A stretch of DNA of 64,000 bases, from positions 41,383,724 through 41,447,723 of the forward strand of contig OX637287.1 of assembly GCA_951799445.1 (NCBI GenBank). Direction: 5' to 3'. The DNA is from Pseudisothecium myosuroides (taxonomy: Eukaryota; Streptophyta; Bryopsida; Hypnales; Lembophyllaceae). Of the stretch, positions 1 to 10,744 are shown one piece after another. Under the pieces are notes generated by a model, which was not told the origin of the DNA, made no database searches, and was given only the letters and a program-made list of their open reading frames with translations. The translations under genes and the position numbers were made by a program. Within the stretch, counting starts at the first letter, position 1, and each line of letters opens with the position of its first letter.

Positions 1-373
1 GAAAATTTGAAGAGGATACATTGTAGCCTTTTGGTCTTTGAGGGGTTAAACAATTTTTGGAAACATGATGTTTTGTGATCATTTATGTGATTCACTTGCC
101 AGTTTCAAATTATTTTAATATATCATATATTTGATATAATTTATTTGTAATTGAAACTTTAAAAAAGTTATACTAATTGTGATTTTAATCCAAATTTTAG
201 AAAAATATCAGGCTATTGATTTTTGAACTAATTGGGATTTTAGTACCAAAAAACTCTGAACAAACATTATAATAATAAAATTTTATCAATAAATTATATA
301 CATTAGAAGAAATATGAGCCCTTAGAAGGATTCTGAGTTTCTAAACAGCAAAGAAAGTTGGCTGAAAAAATGA

Positions 374-434
374 AATATATAGATATATAGATATAGATAT
401 AGATATAGATATAGATATAGATATAGATATATAG
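374..434. repeat. (ATATAG)n microsatellite
   Basis: About ten near-perfect copies of a 6-bp AT-rich unit. An open frame across it on the minus strand encodes only Tyr-Leu repeats and is not a gene. Confidence 0.9.
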
Positions 435-771
435 GCCAGTGAACTGCAAGGCCCAATTTTATAATAATAATAATTAAAAAATATTTTTTAAATATTTTAA
501 ATTTATTAATATCAAAATTAATACCAATTAAAAATTTCCAAATCTGATTTGGCCGCAATTATCCTCGTCAGCCTGAATTATTTATTATTATTATTATTTT
601 TTTAATTTTTAATTTTTATTATTTTTAAATATTTTAATATGTTTTTTAATTTTTTAATTTTTTTAATTTTTTAATATATTTTTTAATATTTCAATTTTTA
701 TTTTTTTTATTATGTATTTTTCATTTTTATTTATTTTTAAATATCTTAATGTTTTTTTAATATTTTTTATT

Positions 772-803
772 GTGATCACTATTCATTAATGAATAGTGAC
801 CAC
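772..803. repeat. 32-bp palindrome
   Basis: The two halves are reverse complements except for one base pair (GTGATCAC versus GTGGTCAC at the outer ends), centred on TTAA. It could be the end of a foldback element or a cruciform-forming site. No partner or target duplication was identified. Confidence 0.75.
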
Positions 804-3422
804 CATCCCTTAAAGGGGCTGTGAGTTCTATAGCCCTTCTCAAGGCTGAATTTTTTTCTAATGAAGGCTAAATTTACTTGGTTGAATTGAGTTTCAAAAA
901 TACTACTCCAAATATAGCAATGGATTGAAGTGCATATAAAAAAATTAAATTTTTTCCTATCCAAAAATATTGCCTAAATTTGGAAAACAACTACGAATTA
1001 GTCCTTTGGGTACTTAGGATTTAACAACTACATGTTTGAGGGATTACATAGTAGCCTTGGATATAGCGAGAACCAAGTGTAAAATAATGTAATATTGACT
1101 TCTTTTGTTTTGTTTTTGAAATTCGAAAACAAAACAAAAATTTATAGTGCAACAATTAGGTATTGACTATAGATTTAAGTTTAAAATTTTAATTCTAGAA
1201 TCAAATTATCTAATAATCTAATCAAATATGACTCATAAAACTTTGAATATTCATTAAAAAAAACTAATTTTAATTTTATATACCTACAATTGAAAATAAA
1301 AATTGAAATCAATAACATCATTATTGTGTTCTAAAATAGTAAATTTTCAATTATTTGTTTATATTGAGCAATTGACATTGTTTTTTACATTAAAGTTGTT
1401 TTAATCATAGTGTCTTAATTTCAAGTATAATATGAAAGTGGAAATCTTAGTCTAGAAAAAGTTAACAAATATATAAAATCAAATTTAGTTATTATTAATG
1501 CTATGATCCCAATTTGGACAAAAAAAAACAAAAACTAAACAGTCTTGTAGGGTATGTTTATTTTCCAATTTATTACAATTTAAAAGGTCAAAATCCTAAA
1601 CTTTTGCAATTTTGCATTGATTTAGTTCTTCTTATTAGAGTATTATTCTATATTTGATCTTTGTTAGGATATTATTGTCTTCAAGGTCTACAAATTGGCC
1701 ATTTTTTTAATTTTCAAACATTGCTCAAGTTATACTAATTTTAAAATTCACCAACAACTTAATTTTTAATTTTTCATGGAAGTAAAATTTGCAATCATAA
1801 TTTAGGGCTCTACTGCTCTACTGCTACCACTGATGCCCAACTAAAGGTTTTGGGGCCTCGTTTTGGATTAAGAGACCTTTTGTAATGGAAATTTTCATAC
1901 AAATATTGAAGCCTATAAAGCATCAAATTTCTATTGAAAATCAAATTTTCATTGATATTCTTCAATTATTCATTTGTAATTCTACTTAAAATATAATTTT
2001 TTTCCTAAAATATTGACTCGCAATCTTTAAAAATGAATTTGCAACCATAGAGTGTTGATTTTTGAATTTAGAATGACACAATAAAAAATATGCACTATAA
2101 TGTTTGACACTATGATATAAATCTAGAGAGATTTTCAGATTTCTTGAGGATCAATTGCATTTGATATGAATTGTTTCACGTTTTATTGTGAAATTTACAA
2201 TAATTTCAATTTTTTTGCAAAAAAATGCAAAAAATTTACAACTAATGGAAAACAAAAATTAAATCTTTGAAAAATAAATACAAATAGTCACATTCATAGT
2301 TACTTGCAAAATGAAGTTTGAAAAGAATATTATAGACTCATCCTTTGAAGTTTGAAAAAAATATTACAGTCCCTAAAATTTAATTAAGTAAATATAGAGT
2401 CTTGGCAAGTGTGAACTCATTATGCTTGACTTTGACCAATAGCCGCCGTAAAGCACGTATGTTGACCAATAGCCGCCGTTGAACTCTATATTCGTTAATA
2501 CAAAATCCCTAAAGATCCGAATCCTATGGTTGCAAAGTGGACCCTTTCAACACTCATAATTTTTTGAGATCCCTAAAGATCCGGATCCTGAGATTTGTGT
2601 GATTTCAAACAAATCCCATGGTCATTACAACTATGTTTCAAAACACGGACCCTATATTTGTCAATACACCCCTTTCAAAGGTCACTCTACAAATTGGCTA
2701 AACTAGTTCCAACCTAAAGGTTGTCATAGCAATTAGATAGCACTATGATATCAATTTGAACTTTGGGCCTATAACCATGGAATCCTGTTTTTTTTAATTT
2801 TACAAAGACATGTTAAAAAAAATTGCACCATAATGTTCTACATTATAAATATATAGAGAAATTTTCAAGTTTTGTGAGCTTCAAATGTATCATTTTGCAA
2901 AATATTCTTTTTCTTTAGGTAGCTACAATACAAGAATTTTTTTGGTAATTTACAACAAATATTCAACAATTTTTTTGTAAATAAAGATCAGGGATAAATA
3001 ATCATATATATCTAGCAATATTTGGCCCCCCTTAAAATGATTGCCCTTTGATCACTTCACCTATATATGAGGATTTTATATGTGGCAATTTTTTGAAGAG
3101 TTGGGATGTTAGAAATAACATTACATTATTCCTTGAAAAACTCTCTATTTTGAATGGATGAAATACTTGCAATTTGCTCAAAAATATTTCAAAGTAGGAA
3201 GATAGCTCTATTGGATGAATGTACAATAACCTACCAAAAAGAATGTTGTCCCTCTAGTGGCAGTGTTGGATGAATAGATGGCAATCTTTTTGGCAAAGTA
3301 TTCTACATAGATTTTCAATGAATAAATAATGGTTCATCCATACTTAAGATATTTACAAATGCTAGTACATTCATCACTCGAATTAAGTTGATTATAGGTG
3401 TTTCATTCATAATCTAAACATT

Positions 3423-4340
3423 TTAACACCTAAAGTTCCAAGGCCATTTTTCCATCAAAAACCACTCAAAATTGTCATTTCTATAGCAAAGAGTAAAAAA
3501 AATTTTAACATGTTTTTTGCATATTTAACCATATGATCTTGCACTAGACTAGTGCAAGAATGTGTGGAAGAAATTTTAGAAACTTTGATCGCTTAGATTG
3601 CAAGATATTTGCATTTAAAGTGAAAGAATCAAGTTTTTTTGCACCTTGTTGAACTACATTTTTTGGCTTTGAACCTTCTTAACTTAAAATTTTTGCTCTA
3701 ATGATTTTGAATTTCTAATTTTATATGATGAAAAATTGAGTTGAAAATTTATGAAAAAAATTCATAAAAGTAACACTTAGTTTTCATTCATTAAAAAATT
3801 GTTAAGTAGAAGTAGGTTCAAGATTGAAGTAAAAATTAAATCATTAATAGTTCTAAGATAGAGTTGAAATATACTAATCTCAATGGTGAGATTGTTCTAG
3901 CAAGAAATCTTAACCTTGTGAAACTTCTTTTTTTTTAAATTGTCAAAATTAAGTTTAGAAATGAATCCTACAAGTTATTTTTTCAAGAAGATGCTCTAAT
4001 TGTCCAAAAAATAAGATTGTCCATACCTTTTGCAAAACAAATCCAAATGGAATGAATCAAAGCTTCCCATGTAGATAAAAATAAAATCTATATTAAACTA
4101 ATTTTTTAATTTAAAGTTTTTGTGAGGTTTTTTTATCTGCTTGCCGAACTAAAATTTGGGTTTTTTGTGCCATAACTTTGCTCCCGGGTACTAATTGAAA
4201 TAAAAATTATATTTTTGGAAAGCTAATGTGATTCTCTATCTTCACAAAAAATCTGAAAATTACGACAAATATTGAGACCGTAGAAGTTTGCCCAAAATCC
4301 ATTTTGTCCCCCAAGGGGACAACGGGAGTTTAGGGGTTAA
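3423..4340. mobile_element. TTAA-flanked inverted-repeat element, copy 1
   Basis: Bounded by TTAA on both sides. The ends resemble CACCTAAAGTTCCAAGGCC on the left and the reverse of CCCCTAAA on the right. The interior matches the elements at 15595, 17663, 41612 and 47966, with shared blocks such as TGCCATTTCTATAGCAAAGAG and a distal block reading TTTGTCCCCCAAGGGGACA. About 918 bp, no coding capacity, so non-autonomous. The superfamily is inferred only from TTAA plus a C-rich terminus (piggyBac-like). Confidence 0.7.
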
Positions 4341-5100
4341 AGAAGACCTTTAAATCAGAATTTATTTAGCCATTTTTGGAGTGACCTTTGGCATTCCTAT
4401 ATTGACATATAGAAGGGTGATTCTGCATCCATAGAAGGTCTCTGAGGCGCCACAACTAAAATTGAAACAGTGATTGGAAAGGTGAAATGAAACCCATACA
4501 AAAATGATGGAATGAAGAGAGGACAAGAATGATAAAACGAAGCCATGACAAAAATGGTAGAATGAAGCTAAGACAAAAATAATAGAATTTCAAAGTCACG
4601 AGATTATAGTTGAAGTCTATATTGTCTTTTCAATTGAGGGAGCTCAAAAGATTTTTAGAGGATTAATGAGATTCTTTAGGGTTCAATTAATTTATAATAC
4701 AAAGGGCAAAAACATTTGGAATTAAAAATATTAAATTAAATATGAGAGTTGAAGGTTTTGAAGCCAATTATTGGAGTTTGGATCTTTGAGTTTTTGTGTT
4801 GACAAATGTAGAATCCAACACAAGCTATTTGTCAATATATACTTACTAAGACTTCCACGTGAGACTTATAACTCTCAACCAACAGACATATTATTAATTT
4901 TCAAACTTCATTTGCAAGTACCTATGAATGTAATTTTTATATTTATTATTAGAGAATGATGTGATTACATGTCTTCTATTAGTCTTAAAATTTTGCATCT
5001 TTTTGTAAAATATTTGAAATTATTTTGAATTTTTTAATAAAAAATAAATAGACAATTCATATCAAGTGCTATGTGAATTAGAGTTATTTAACCCATTTAA
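4341..5100. other. AT-rich intergenic DNA, nothing recognised
   Basis: No coding frame, RNA gene or clear repeat was recognised. The sequence is AT-rich with some direct repetition (GAATGAAG/ACAAAAATGATAGAAT-type motifs at about 4500-4590). Confidence 0.6.
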
Positions 5101-5135
5101 AAATGGAGAATACTTTGCAACACTTTTCAATCTAA

Positions 5136-5800
5136 TTTTTCCAACATCACAATTCTAAGGGCCACTTTAAATCTAGAAGCTGGGCCAATTTGTTGTGTCA
5201 TAGGCGAAAATCCTGACTTATGATTGGATAAAAGGCTGAAATTAGTTCCAATCCCTTTACACCTAGAGACTGAGCCAATTTGTTGGAATGAATTTTTTAT
5301 ACAAAAAAGACATGAACTAACATGGCCCGAGCTTGCTGAATTGGCTGCTCCAAAATTTGGAGGCCAATTCTTGTCCTTGGGGCCAATGTCGGATATCAAT
5401 TAAAATAAATAAATAAATATTCAACAAATCAGATCCTTTGAATTTTATGCAATCGGCCTCAAGGAAAATTGGCCTGACCTTTAGGTGTAAAGCGGCTCTA
5501 AAAAGAGAGATAGGGCTGAAATTTTATATTTTTTATTGAATTGGCCTTGGCTTCTTGGCCTCAAGGCCTTTGCATATGGAAGTATCGGCCCCCATTATAA
5601 TCTTATTTTAATGAGAAGTCAAGGGCAACCTCCAATCCAATAGGGGCTGAAATTTTGTGCAATTGGCCTCAAGGGGAATAGGCCCATCTTCTTGGTCTCA
5701 AGGCCTTTTACATATGAAAGAATTGGCCTCCACTATAATCTTTTTTTAATGAGTAGTTGAAGACAGCCTCCAACCCCAAAGGGATTGAAATTGGCGTCAA
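5136..5800. repeat. GGCC-motif repeat block with tandem duplication
   Basis: A unit of about 130-138 bp beginning GGGCTGAAATTTT and containing TTGGCCTCAAGG and TATAATCTT occurs twice in direct orientation (about 5511-5641 and 5643-5780). A third partial start is at about 5780. Related GGCCAATTTGTTG motifs lie at 5136-5290. No coding potential. Confidence 0.65.
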
Positions 5801-5814
5801 GTGGAATTGGGCCA

Positions 5815-6235
5815 ACCTCTAAGGTGAAAACACCCATTTCCATCCTTGTACCCAATTTCGTCACCATGTACCAACAAAGTACATTCTTACTAGGAAAATG
5901 TGCACTGTTGGTACATCAGGACAGAATTGGGTACATGGACGGGAATGGAGGGCGCTAAATGTTGCCTTTGAAGATAGGCCCTGTGGGCTGAATTTACCTC
6001 GGGGAAAATGCAAGAATTTTTTATTTGCCACAGAATTTTATTTTTTTCAAATTCTGAATTCATATTTGCAATCAGAGACCCAAATTAGCTAGGGGGGAGT
6101 CTATAACGTACCCAAGAACGGCACAAGAAAAGGGGCTCTTTTTTTACTTTTACCCCGGATTTACCCTGCAGGGCCCACCTTCAAAGGCAGCATTTAGCGT
6201 TTTGTGACGGGAATGGGTGACTTCACCTTAGGTGT
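5815..6235. mobile_element. Foldback (inverted-repeat) element upstream of PKS copy 1
   Basis: The outer ends are inverted copies: CTAAGGTGAA..CACCCATT at 5817 pairs with AATGGGTGACTTCACCTTAGG near 6210-6230. An inner pair (about 5950-6003 with 6152-6205, both around GCTAAATG..GCCTTTGAAG) is also inverted, and 5832-5885 pairs with 5898-5950 (CATGTACC/GGTACAT). It is a nested foldback of about 420 bp. It ends roughly 260 bp upstream of the TATA box of PKS copy 1, so it may shape that promoter. Confidence 0.7.
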
Positions 6236-6299
6236 AAAGCGGCCCTAAGGAAACTAAAAAATTCCTTCATAGAAAATCCCTGCAATTAATTGCTGTCAA

Positions 6300-6832
6300 C
6301 GAAGACCACGACGACGTCAGAGAGTTCGGTCAACCCACACTCTCTCCGCACCCAGCCACGACTGCCCAAAACCAGTCCAGCCGCTGCGGTCGCCGTCGCC
6401 GTCCACCTTGCCGTGCGTCAGCGATGACTGCCGCCCTTCGTCTCGCGCAATTCACGCCGTCAAGTCCTCCCCACCAGTATTCCCCCAGGGCCTCCACCTA
6501 TATATCAGCGGACCAATTGCTTCAACTTGCAATCTTACTGGCGATCGACGTAGCCATCGCAACTATTTAACTGCAAAGATTTTAGTTTCGAAATTCTCTT
6601 GCACCTCTTGCGCATCTCACTTCCTCTCATCCTCCCATCTCCACAATTAGCACAGTCGCGAGTGCTTGCTCGCTCATCGCCCTCACTGCAGTTTGGGATA
6701 CTTTTGGTGCTTTTACTGCATTGACGTAAAGTTGGAGTTCATTGCTTTTGGGCTTCGACACGAGTTAGGATTGATTCTAGCGTTTGGGATCCATTGCTTT
6801 ACGTAGAGCGAGTGAGTACTTTGGATCCCGAG
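6300..6832 (+). promoter_or_regulatory. Promoter and 5' leader of PKS copy 1
   Basis: A GC-richer stretch with a TATA box (CTATATAT, 6498-6505) and a bZIP-type GACGTCA core at 6313-6319. A start site near 6530 would give a 5' leader of about 300 nt. From about 6578 onward the sequence is homologous to the region upstream of PKS copy 2 (CTTGCACCTC, CAGTCGCGA, TTTGGGATAC, TTGGAGTTCATTGC). The position of the transcription start is inferred. Confidence 0.6.
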
Positions 6833-8038
6833 ATGGCGCCGGCGGTGGTGAATGGATCTCTGGACGGACTGGGTGGATCAGTGATGTCTCCGCGGCGGCG
6901 CCGACCGGAAGGTCCCGCGACCATTCTCTCTCTGGGCACCGCCGTGCCTCCCTTCGTTCACGAGCAGAGCACGTACGCGGATTACTACTTCGACGAAACG
7001 AATTGCAGCCACAAGACGGAGCTGAAGGCGAAGTTCAAGCGAATTTGCGACAAGATGCAGATCAACAAGCGTCACATGGTGGTGCGTCAGGAGCTTCTTC
7101 AGCAGTACCCTTCGCTGGCGTCCTTCATGGACACCAGCATGAACGATCGCCACGCGATTCTCATGGAGTGGGTCCCGAAGATGGCGATCGAGGCCGCGAC
7201 GAACGCGCTCGCTGAATGGGGCGGAGCGCGCTCTCACATCACGCACATTGTCATGGCCACCACGAGCGTGGTGAACATGCCGGGAATAGACCTCACAATA
7301 GCGAACGCGCTCGGCTTGTCGCCCAAGCTGCGGCGCGTCATGATGTACCAGACGGGGTGCTGGGGAGGCGCGGCCCTCTTGCGCGTCGCCAAGGACATCG
7401 CGGAGAATAACGCCGGCGCGCGCGTGCTCGTCCTCTCCAGCGAGTGCACCGCCATTTTCTTCCGCGGACCCAGTGAGGAGTATCTCGACGGCCTCGTGGG
7501 CCAGGGCCTCTTCGGCGACGGCGCCGCTGCCGCAGTCGTGGGCGCGGACCCAATCCCCTCCGAGAACCCTCTCTACGAAATCAAATGGTCAGGAGAAATG
7601 GTGGTGCCCGACAGCATGGGCGCCATCGATGGGCACCTCATGGAAGCGGGCATGTACTATCACTTGAAACCCGACATCCCCAAACTCGTGTCCACCAGCA
7701 TCGAGGAGTTCGTGACGGACGCGCGGGCGGAAGCGGAGAACACCGAGTGCAATGATCTCTTCTGGGCGGTGCATCCCGGGGGAGTTGCCATCCTCAATCA
7801 GATCGAGAACCAGTTGAAGCTCGCGCCGGAGAAGCTGAGTGCCAGTCGGGAGATTCTGCGGGACTACGGCAACATGGCGAGCGCGTGCGTGCTGTTCGTG
7901 TTGGATCGGATTCGTGTTCGATCCAAGGAAGGTAACGCGTCCACCACGGGCGAAGGGAAAGAGTTGGGGTTGCTTATTGGCATTGGCCCAGGGCTCACGA
8001 TGGAGTGCTCCGTGCTCAAGGCCTTGCCATTGGCTTGA
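6833..8038 (+). CDS. Type III polyketide synthase (chalcone synthase superfamily), copy 1
   Basis: 401-aa intronless enzyme of the CHS/stilbene synthase family, a cytosolic homodimer that condenses a CoA-activated starter with malonyl-CoA. Hand alignment to alfalfa CHS places the catalytic triad at Cys176 (TGCWGG), His314 (WAVHPGG) and Asn347 (YGNMAS). The first gatekeeper Phe is at 227 (GLFGDG) and the C-terminal GIGPG loop at 383-387. Pocket changes are Phe209 for CHS Thr197, Tyr276 for Phe265, Ala349 for Ser338, Val146 for Gly134 and Ile384 for Phe373. These argue against ordinary chalcone synthesis and for a smaller or reshaped cavity; the product is unknown. The start is the ATG at 6833, because an in-frame upstream extension has a stop in the paralogue. 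Typical CHS genes carry one intron near Cys60; this one has none. Closest paralogue is at 34038. Confidence 0.95.
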   Translation: MAPAVVNGSLDGLGGSVMSPRRRRPEGPATILSLGTAVPPFVHEQSTYADYYFDETNCSHKTELKAKFKRICDKMQINKRHMVVRQELLQQYPSLASFMDTSMNDRHAILMEWVPKMAIEAATNALAEWGGARSHITHIVMATTSVVNMPGIDLTIANALGLSPKLRRVMMYQTGCWGGAALLRVAKDIAENNAGARVLVLSSECTAIFFRGPSEEYLDGLVGQGLFGDGAAAAVVGADPIPSENPLYEIKWSGEMVVPDSMGAIDGHLMEAGMYYHLKPDIPKLVSTSIEEFVTDARAEAENTECNDLFWAVHPGGVAILNQIENQLKLAPEKLSASREILRDYGNMASACVLFVLDRIRVRSKEGNASTTGEGKELGLLIGIGPGLTMECSVLKALPLA

Positions 8039-8551
8039 ACTCGATCCAGAGCCGCAACGCTAGCGTCCTTCCTGCTGTGAAGATTTTGCAGTTGCTTCAT
8101 TTGGGCATCTAGGACTCGCTCGAGAGCGAGCAATTTTTTTTACATACAGTACGTCAAGAGGTTTAGGTTCACAGCGTCACGTCGTTCCCCTCTAGTATTG
8201 TTTTATCACAAGAATTTTTTACGAACCTTTTGCGCAATTGTAATAAGAAAGATGGAGAGGCTTGATTTGTTGTCACGGAGTGCTCCGTGCTCAAGGCCTT
8301 GCCACTTGCTTAAACTCCAGAGCCGCAAACGCTAGCGTCCTTCTTGCTGACTGAAGATTTTGCTGTTGCTTCATTTGTGCTTTTAGAACTCGACGAGAGC
8401 GAGCAGTTCTTTTTACATATGTCAAGGTTTAGGTTCACAGCGTCACGTCGTCCCTCTCCAGTACTGTCATATCACAGAAATATTAAAATTTTCATTGTAC
8501 CTGTATCGAGAACCTTTTGCGCAATTGTAATAAGAATGATGGAGGGGCATG
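8002..8551 (+). repeat. Tandem duplication of the PKS copy 1 3' end
   Basis: A unit of about 275 bp is present twice, at 8002-8276 and 8277-about 8551. It comprises the last coding codons (GGAGTGCTCCGTGCTCAAGG), the stop region and the 3' untranslated sequence (ACAGCGTCACGTCGT, TTGCGCAATTGTAATAAGAA). The first unit supplies the real C-terminus and stop; the second is a non-coding relic. PKS copy 2 has only one unit, so the duplication arose after the genes separated. Confidence 0.85.
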
Positions 8552-9140
8552 ATTTCGAAATATGTTGTCGACATTGTCAGATTGCTTGTACCTGCTTCAC
8601 TGAATATGACTGGTCACCGCCTGGGTAGTGGAGACCTGTGATGTCGATGCCTGGACTAGTAACCTGGGAATTGAAGCTGGAGACGACTATGGGACCGACT
8701 GCGAAATTGTGCCATATTGAATTGTGAATATCTAGATTTTAAAATTTACTAAGTTCTGAAGTGTTAGTATCTTTCTAGCTTGTGACTTGCCAAAGAGAGT
8801 GATAGTTATGGATGCCTTGGAACTTGGGACTAAACAGCAAAGAAAATTCTTTCTAAAACCTGGGCAACTCCATTGGTAGAAGATTTGCCAGTTGTTGGTT
8901 GATATATACATATTTACCGATTGGGCATGGGTTTGATCAGGGGTGTAGGGTTTAAGCTCAATTGGTAGAGAGAGCGCAATCTCACTGGGAGCATCTGATG
9001 AAAATCATCAGCCATGTCTGTGTATGCGAAAATGAGGCTCGATGTCTGTCAATGAAATATGCTCTGGCAGTCCTTGACTTGAGATTGAAACATGCGGCAT
9101 GTACCTGGTGCTTGTGGGTCATTATAGTTACTTGCCAAAT
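8552..9140 (+). other. 3' flank of PKS copy 1, shared with copy 2
   Basis: Homologous to about 35490-36060 downstream of copy 2 (ATGACTGGTCACCGCCTGGG, AACCTGGGAATTGAAGCTGG and others), which defines the duplicated segment. Two stretches near 8866 and 8958 resemble tRNA D-arms (CTCCATTGGTAGAAG, GCTCAATTGGTAGAG), and the first is followed by a T-arm-like GGTTTGATC. I see no folded complete tRNA. No open frame of note. Confidence 0.7.
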
Positions 9141-10015
9141 CGTTGGCCTCTAAATCTCGGTCTGCATGGGAGTACTCCAACGGGTGCCAAATTGAAAGAC
9201 AAAAATTATAGAAGGTTTGGCAAATCAGGCTTAAGTATTGCCTATTGCACTTCCCAAGTGTCTTGTAATTGGTAATAATTTCAAATTCTAATTATATACT
9301 AGTCAAAAGTTAGAAATAATTGAACTAAGGATGCTTTTAGAGCATCCCACTCATATTTTTTTTTATCTATTTGTATTTAGGGTGGAAACCTAATTGAAAA
9401 CTTCATCACATACAAAAACTTAGAATTCCCAAGTCACATAGGAATTAGAAACAATTAAGCTAAGCTACAAGAAGCTTTGTCCCTAGAATACATGTTTGCT
9501 TTTTGAACAAGGTCCTACACTACTCCTACTCAAACTTCTATACACACAGGCCTCTTTCTATGTAAACCTCCTCCCCTTTGGTTCAAAGTCAATAATGTGT
9601 TTTTCTAAAAATTTATCAAGTTTTGAAAAACGGATTTATTGGAAATGAGATTTGTTGTTAAAGATGAATGTTTTTTTTTGCTTTTATGACAATAATGGCT
9701 TGTTTAATAGTGTTAGAGGCCTTGAATATGTCCAGATATGAATATAGATGTAGGAAGAAGAGGAAGTGGAAGTGGAAGTGCCCTATATATTAGAGGTAAT
9801 ATCTTTTGTGGTCTTGTTTGTTCCTCATAACATTGTTTAATTATGTGTGGTGTTCCCACCAACATCACTAGAAAACTAAAGACTTATATTCGCTTACAAA
9901 ATACCTTAGGTAATTTCAATGTAACATTCTCTTTGCATTTTGCAAAGTGGGTTGTCCAAACTAGATTTTGCACAATGAATGAATATAAAAGTCAATCAAT
10001 GAAGACTCAATAAAT
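9141..10015. other. AT-rich intergenic DNA, nothing recognised
   Basis: No gene or clear repeat boundary seen. A short purine run GGAAGTGGAAGTGGAAGTG lies near 9760. Confidence 0.55.
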
Positions 10016-10744
10016 GATTGTTGCAAGAAAGACTGGCTAATTTTGTAGCATTTTGGTTGTTTTCATGCTTTTGGAGGGAGTGTTATAAAATTAAAAAAAA
10101 TAATTTTTAAAAAAATATAAAAAATATGGCCAATGTATACACCTTTAAGACAAACATACCCTAGAAAAGAAAAGCATAGAAAAATTTTCTAAGTAGGAGA
10201 ACTAGAAAAGTGCAAAATCTCAAGAAAATAGGTACATTGACGTTTTAATTTGTTAAAAATAGGAAACAAAACTTATAAAGAAACTAAAACTAATTGGCAA
10301 TCTGTAAGGACTTCATGGTGATGTGAGTTTCTTAAAGGAATGATCTTAAAACCATCTTCAATATTCAAATGTGTGGGCGCCAAGGAGCCCTATTTCCATG
10401 AATGTGGAGGACATAAATAATTTATATTTAGATGCCCCTAATATGGAACATGTCCATTTATTGTGAAAATACTCTATAGAAATTTCAACTGGAGATCATT
10501 AATTTTGGGTACTCAATAGTATTCAAAACACCTAAAGATGAATGTGTGACAAATTAGCAAAATTAACCTTTAAATATAAAATAATTTTAAATAATTTTAA
10601 AAATAAGGGATTTGATTACAATAAAACATCATCTCCAGTAAAAATTTCAAGTTTATTGGATTTATACTTCAAAAGTTATAGCGCATGATAGACTCTATCA
10701 CACTAAATGTGACAAAAAAAGAGACTGGTCTTTCTTGCAATCAC
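10016..10744. mobile_element. MITE of the TTGCAAGAAAGACTGG family, copy 1
   Basis: Terminal inverted repeats: TTGCAAGAAAGACTGG at the left (10021) and GACTGGTCTTTCTTGCAA at the right (ends 10740). The interior matches 20841-21562 and 31760-32503 (shared AAGTAGGAGAACTAGAAAAGTGCAA, here AAGTAGGAGAACTAGAAAAG). About 730 bp without coding capacity. Superfamily not determined. Confidence 0.75.

Larger units (their letters stand above)
1..3422. other. AT-rich intergenic DNA, no gene seen
   Basis: Very AT-rich sequence with poly(A)/poly(T) runs and no convincing coding frame. It holds a hexanucleotide microsatellite near 374-434, a low-complexity T/A stretch at about 575-770 and a near-perfect 32-bp palindrome at 772-803. 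A dispersed repeat lies at about 2860-3330, in inverted orientation relative to the related copies near 22600 and 28400. The direct repeat containing TTGACCAATAGC near 2455 recurs near 20608. Confidence 0.7.

Noticed and set aside
6794..6832. N-terminal extension of PKS copy 1 upstream of the ATG at 6833
   Set aside because: It needs a non-ATG start, and the homologous leader in copy 2 has an in-frame stop before the ATG, so it is 5' leader.
6878..7246. Long antisense and alternative-frame ORFs within both PKS genes
   Set aside because: They are shadows of the GC-rich coding frame, present in both copies only because the sequence is shared. No domain or start context.
8860..8960. Complete tRNA gene
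   Set aside because: D-arm and T-arm-like words occur, but acceptor and anticodon stems do not pair; noted only as a possible relic.
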